The position numbers and the translations under genes were made by a program. From Neisseria sicca 4320 (GTDB lineage Bacteria; Pseudomonadota; Gammaproteobacteria; Burkholderiales; Neisseriaceae), in contig NZ_AEPF01000059.1 in the NCBI RefSeq assembly GCF_000193735.1, positions 1 to 8,883 of the forward strand: 8,883 nucleotides of DNA, given 5' to 3'. Of the stretch, positions 6,669 through 8,883 are shown piece after piece. Every line of letters begins with the position of its first letter. Position 1 is the first letter of the stretch. The notes below the pieces were generated by a model. It ran no database searches. It was not told the origin of the DNA and was given only the letters and a program-made list of their open reading frames with translations.

Positions 6669-6706
6669 AAACGGGCTGTCCGAATATTCGCGACAGCCGT
6701 TTTTTT
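6669..6706 (+). terminator. Rho-independent terminator of the methyltransferase operon
   Basis: An 11-bp stem pairs 6669-6680 with 6692-6702, with one bulged G at 6673 and GGCTGTC/GACAGCC as its core. The 11-base loop contains the palindrome CGAATATTCG. The 3' arm runs into seven T residues (6700-6706). It begins about 25 bases after the stop of the receiver gene and separates it from the umuDC-like operon. Confidence 0.88.
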
Positions 6707-6707
6707 C

Positions 6708-6716
6708 TGTTAAAAT
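6708..6716 (+). promoter_or_regulatory. Candidate extended -10 promoter of the umuDC-like operon
   Basis: TG, one base, then TAAAAT (6711-6716) forms an extended -10 directly after the terminator T-run. No good -35 is seen because the stem-loop occupies that position. The message would start near 6723, giving a leader of about 20 bases. I see no E. coli-type LexA box (CTGT-N8-ACAG) and no Shine-Dalgarno sequence before ATG6746, so control of this operon is unclear. Confidence 0.35.
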
Positions 6717-6745
6717 GATTTCGTTACAAATTCAAATATAGCATC

Positions 6746-7327
6746 ATGGATGAAATTCCTAAAAAACGAGGTGGTCGTAGAGAAGGAGCTGGTCGAAAAA
6801 GTAAATCCGGTGAAGCAACGGCAGTAAAGCGTATTCCTGTGTCGCTGATACCGACGGTGGATGCTATGATCGCTTCTACTGCCCTCCCCCTAGGTAGCTT
6901 GATACCTGTCAATCGGAAAAAACTCAAGATCCCATTTGCACTCGAGAAAATACCCGCCGGTTTCCCCTCTCCGGCGGAGCCATATGTTGCTGACTATCTC
7001 GATTTTAACGAATACCTTATCACAAACCCGTCTGCCACCTTCGCCGCACGTTCCGGCGGATATTCCATGCTCGATGCGGGTATCGGTAAAGACGATATTA
7101 TGATCATTGACCGCTCTAAAACGCTGAAGCACGGCGATATTGTGATGGCCGATGTCGGCAACGAGTTTACAATCAAACGGCTGTACAAAGTTCCAGGCCG
7201 CAAGCCCGAGCTGCACTCTGAAAATTCCTCCGGCGAGTTCCCGGATTTTGTACCAACCGATGAAGACACATGGTCGGTTGTCGGTGTTGTGACTTTCGTC
7301 ATCAAAGACGTGCGTCAGGGGGGCTGA
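6746..7327 (+). CDS. umuD: UmuD-like S24 autoprotease with N-terminal basic extension
   Basis: This 193-residue LexA/UmuD family protein would self-cleave when stimulated by RecA filaments, converting to the form that activates the UmuC polymerase. The cleavage site is Ala71-Gly72 in IPAGFPSPAEPY, closely matching the CGFPSPAADY region of E. coli UmuD. The nucleophile is Ser107 in GGYSMLDAGI (GYSM rather than the usual GDSM), and the general base is Lys144 in FTIKRLY. E. coli UmuD is 139 residues; this one has about 50 more residues before the cleavage site. They begin KKRGGRREGAGRK, a basic Gly/Arg segment that continues into PVSLIPTVDAMI and may be a ribbon-helix-helix or other DNA-binding element. 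ATG6746 lacks a clear ribosome binding site, but the conserved-looking extension supports this start. The stop is one base before the umuC start. A LexA-like regulatory role, as described for Acinetobacter UmuDAb, is possible. Confidence 0.9.
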   Translation: MDEIPKKRGGRREGAGRKSKSGEATAVKRIPVSLIPTVDAMIASTALPLGSLIPVNRKKLKIPFALEKIPAGFPSPAEPYVADYLDFNEYLITNPSATFAARSGGYSMLDAGIGKDDIMIIDRSKTLKHGDIVMADVGNEFTIKRLYKVPGRKPELHSENSSGEFPDFVPTDEDTWSVVGVVTFVIKDVRQGG

Positions 7328-7328
7328 C

Positions 7329-8579
7329 ATGTACGCACTGATAGACGGCAACAGCTTTTACTGTTCCTGTGAGCGGGTATTCCGGCCGGACTTGAAGAAC
7401 GTCCCTGTCGTCGTCCTGTCAAACAACGACGGTTGTGTGGTCGCCCGCTCTGCCGAAGCAAAGGCTCTCGGCATCAAGATGGGCGAGCCGTATTTCAAAG
7501 TAAGGCATTTAGTAACACAAGGCCGTCTGAAAGCCTTTTCCAGCAATTACGAACTCTACGCCGACCTATCCCGTAGGATGATGGAAACCATCGCCGGTTG
7601 TGTACCGGCGGTTAAAGTCTATTCGATAGACGAATGTTTCGCCAGTATGGACGGTATCGATAACCTCGCCGAACTCGGCCGCGAAATCCGTCGCCGTGTA
7701 TTGCAGTGGGTCGGTATTCCTACCTGTGTCGGCATCGCACCCACGAAGACACTGACCAAGTTTTGCAACCATCTTGCCAAACGTTACCCCGATCACTTTG
7801 GGGGAGTGGTGGTTTGGTCAAATTGGAATGAGGCTGTCCGCCTTCGTGCCCTGCGCAGCCGGGGTGTTGATGAGATTTGGGGAATCGGGGGGAAAACGGC
7901 GGCCAAACTGGCGGCGCAAGGGATTTATACCGCATTGGACTTCGTTCGTGCAGATACCGCTACCCTGCGCCGGCGATACGGCGTGGCGGTCGAACGGACG
8001 CAGCGCGAAATGCAGGGTATTGCCTGTGATGGTTTGCACCCCGAACCGCAAACAAGGCAGAATCTTGTCCGCAGCCGCAGTTTTGGAACGTGTATCGAAA
8101 CGCCGGAGGCCTTGCAGGCGGCGATTACACATCACATCAGCTCGGGGGCGGAAGCCTTGCGTCGTGACGGACTGGCGGCTTCTACCGTTACCGTATTCTT
8201 ACACACAGATTTTTTCCGAGAAGAAACCCCTCAATACCATAAGAGCCTGAGTCGTAACCTGGCCGTGCCGACAGCCGATACCGTTATCCTGAACCGCGAG
8301 GCGCAAAATCTGTTGGCGGATGTTTATCGAAGCGGCTACCTCTATAAAAAATGCGGGATTGAATTGCATGGGCTGAAACCAGCCGGACAGGTACAGACTG
8401 ACCTTTTGCAGTCCGAAACTAACAATCCGGTCATGGAGGCATGGAATAAAATCAATCGTCGGTACGGTAGAGGCCATCTGCAACTTGCGTCAGAACTATT
8501 GGCCAACAACTGGGAGATGAATAGGGACAGATTGAGTCAATGCTATACCACACGTTTTGTTGATTTACTCATAGTTTGA
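7329..8579 (+). CDS. umuC: UmuC-like Y-family DNA polymerase (Pol V catalytic subunit)
   Basis: This 416-residue translesion DNA polymerase is close to the 422 residues of E. coli UmuC. Palm catalytic residues are Asp6 in LIDGNSFYCSCE and Asp101-Glu102 in YSIDECF, with the fingers motif SNNDGCVVARS at 31-41. A helix-hairpin-helix like IWGIGGKTAAKLAAQGI is at 183-199 and the little-finger domain covers about 240-350. QTDLL at 356-360 is a probable beta-clamp binding motif. The C-terminus LSQCYTTRFVDLLIV resembles the family end, so the gene is complete. The G-rich stretch at 7316-7323 serves as ribosome binding site for ATG7329, and the gene follows umuD by one base. It would work with cleaved UmuD to copy damaged DNA, at the cost of mutations. 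The well-known pathogenic Neisseria are not known to have a classical LexA SOS system, so an accessory origin is likely. It is G+C-rich relative to the preceding operon. Confidence 0.96.
   Translation: MYALIDGNSFYCSCERVFRPDLKNVPVVVLSNNDGCVVARSAEAKALGIKMGEPYFKVRHLVTQGRLKAFSSNYELYADLSRRMMETIAGCVPAVKVYSIDECFASMDGIDNLAELGREIRRRVLQWVGIPTCVGIAPTKTLTKFCNHLAKRYPDHFGGVVVWSNWNEAVRLRALRSRGVDEIWGIGGKTAAKLAAQGIYTALDFVRADTATLRRRYGVAVERTQREMQGIACDGLHPEPQTRQNLVRSRSFGTCIETPEALQAAITHHISSGAEALRRDGLAASTVTVFLHTDFFREETPQYHKSLSRNLAVPTADTVILNREAQNLLADVYRSGYLYKKCGIELHGLKPAGQVQTDLLQSETNNPVMEAWNKINRRYGRGHLQLASELLANNWEMNRDRLSQCYTTRFVDLLIV
7520..7531 (+). other. Neisserial DNA uptake sequence, AG-DUS type
   Basis: AGGCCGTCTGAA is an exact 12-base AG-DUS, containing the 10-base core at 7522-7531. 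It lies inside the umuC-like coding region. It is the best single indicator of Neisseria in this window and would promote uptake of this DNA during transformation. Confidence 0.88.
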
Positions 8580-8603
8580 CAGAGGATTGTCCCTATGACC
8601 TTA

Positions 8604-8883
8604 TCAAATTAAAGATGGGCGGTGACATATGGAAATTTCAAATGAAGTGTTACGGCATATTTCATTTATCCGGTAAATTTCCTGCCATGCCTTATGCAAT
8701 AAAATGTTCCGCACAATTGGGGGGGGGGCTTTCAATATCCGGTATCGGTAAAAATAAATTTTTCGTCGGTTACACCAAATCCTCAAAAGCTCGTCTTCGT
8801 CATTAATCACGATATGCTTCAGAATCAGTCCTTTTGAACCCACAGGAAGCAGGTAACGTGGATCAGGGTTATCAAAGTGCCGT
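8604..8883 (-). CDS. C-terminal part of an unidentified protein containing a C10 tract (5' end outside window)
   Basis: On the - strand one frame is open from the window edge to TGA at 8606-8604, giving 92 residues. It includes DPRYLLPVGSKGLILKHIV followed by INDEDELLRIW, which look like true protein. It then passes through ten C residues (8728-8719) encoding Pro-Pro-Pro, and ends with a 37-residue tail. I do not recognise the family. One extra C would end the protein 10 residues after the tract, and one fewer C about 17 residues after it. The part before the tract is the more convincing coding sequence; the tail may be out of frame or decayed. It converges on the umuC-like gene with 24 bases between the stops, and no terminator is visible there. 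A pseudogene is possible. Confidence 0.45.
   Translation of the reverse strand, partial: RHFDNPDPRYLLPVGSKGLILKHIVINDEDELLRIWCNRRKIYFYRYRILKAPPPIVRNILLHKAWQEIYRINEICRNTSFEISICHRPSLI
8719..8728. repeat. G10/C10 homopolymer, candidate phase-variation tract
   Basis: Ten consecutive G on the + strand (ten C on the - strand). Tracts of about this length are hotspots of slipped-strand mispairing in Neisseria, where they switch surface and glycosylation genes on and off. Here the tract lies within the partial - strand open frame, so a change of one base would alter the protein's C-terminus. Confidence 0.7.

Noticed and set aside
6700..6745. LexA-type SOS box upstream of the umuDC-like operon
   Set aside because: CTGT at 6707-6710 has no matching ACAG at the required distance, and no other dyad is evident.
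7318..7323. Run of six G at the end of the umuD-like gene as a slippage site
   Set aside because: It is too short to be notably unstable and is explained as part of the umuC ribosome binding site.
6890..7351. Long - strand open frame opposite the umuD-like gene
   Set aside because: It is a shadow of a clearly conserved S24 protease gene on the + strand and shows no recognisable family or start signal.
8576..8581. Perfect TTGACA at the end of umuC as a promoter -35
   Set aside because: No acceptable -10 lies 15-19 bases downstream and no convincing gene follows on that strand.
8521..8596. 9-bp inverted repeat ATAGGGACA / TGTCCCTAT around the umuC stop
   Set aside because: The arms are 58 bases apart and one lies in coding sequence; a match of this length is expected by chance in a window this size, and no T-run follows.
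8576..8806. 76-residue + strand open frame starting with TTG inside the end of umuC
   Set aside because: It starts within the last codons of umuC without a ribosome binding site, and resembles no protein. It lies opposite the more protein-like - strand frame.

Overview
The window most likely comes from a Neisseria species or close relative. The 10-base neisserial DNA uptake core GCCGTCTGAA occurs twice: once reversed inside the first complete gene, and once inside the umuC-like gene, where it is preceded by AG as in the AG-DUS dialect. A 10-base G/C homopolymer near the right edge is also typical of the phase-variable tracts of this genus. The species cannot be fixed from the sequence. The layout reads as accessory DNA made of several modules, nearly all on the + strand.

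Left module (1-1722). The tail of an unidentified gene (1-120) is followed by a short gap. That gap holds a perfect TTGACA -35 box and a 7-bp inverted repeat lying between it and a weak -10. Three tightly packed genes follow: a Fic-domain protein whose catalytic His is replaced by Gln, a serine resolvase/invertase with all expected catalytic residues, and a 73-residue protein I do not recognise. Base composition is near 50-58% G+C in sampled lines.

Central module (2029-6644). After a 306-base AT-rich gap with an extended -10 promoter come three genes joined by 8-base overlaps. They are a C5-cytosine DNA methyltransferase, a 725-residue protein with an N-terminal MutL/MORC/Hsp90-like GHKL ATPase and a C-terminal histidine-kinase-like part, and a response-regulator-like protein with a receiver domain and a C-terminal domain of unknown function. 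A strong terminator closes the unit. Sampled lines are 30-33% G+C and I saw no uptake sequence in it, so it looks like a separately acquired cassette. No restriction endonuclease is recognisable. My working hypothesis is a methylation-linked defence system in which a DNA-sensing ATPase/kinase signals by phosphotransfer to a receiver-effector. This is the most interesting part of the window.

Right module (6708-8579). A umuD-like autoprotease with a basic N-terminal extension and a umuC-like Y-family DNA polymerase form a two-gene operon, one base apart. The umuC part is G+C-rich (62% in one sampled line). Together they would give damage-inducible translesion synthesis after UmuD self-cleavage. 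The extension suggests the UmuD-like protein may also bind DNA. The last 300 bases hold the end of an unidentified gene on the - strand, entering from the right edge and containing a C10 tract that could switch its reading frame.
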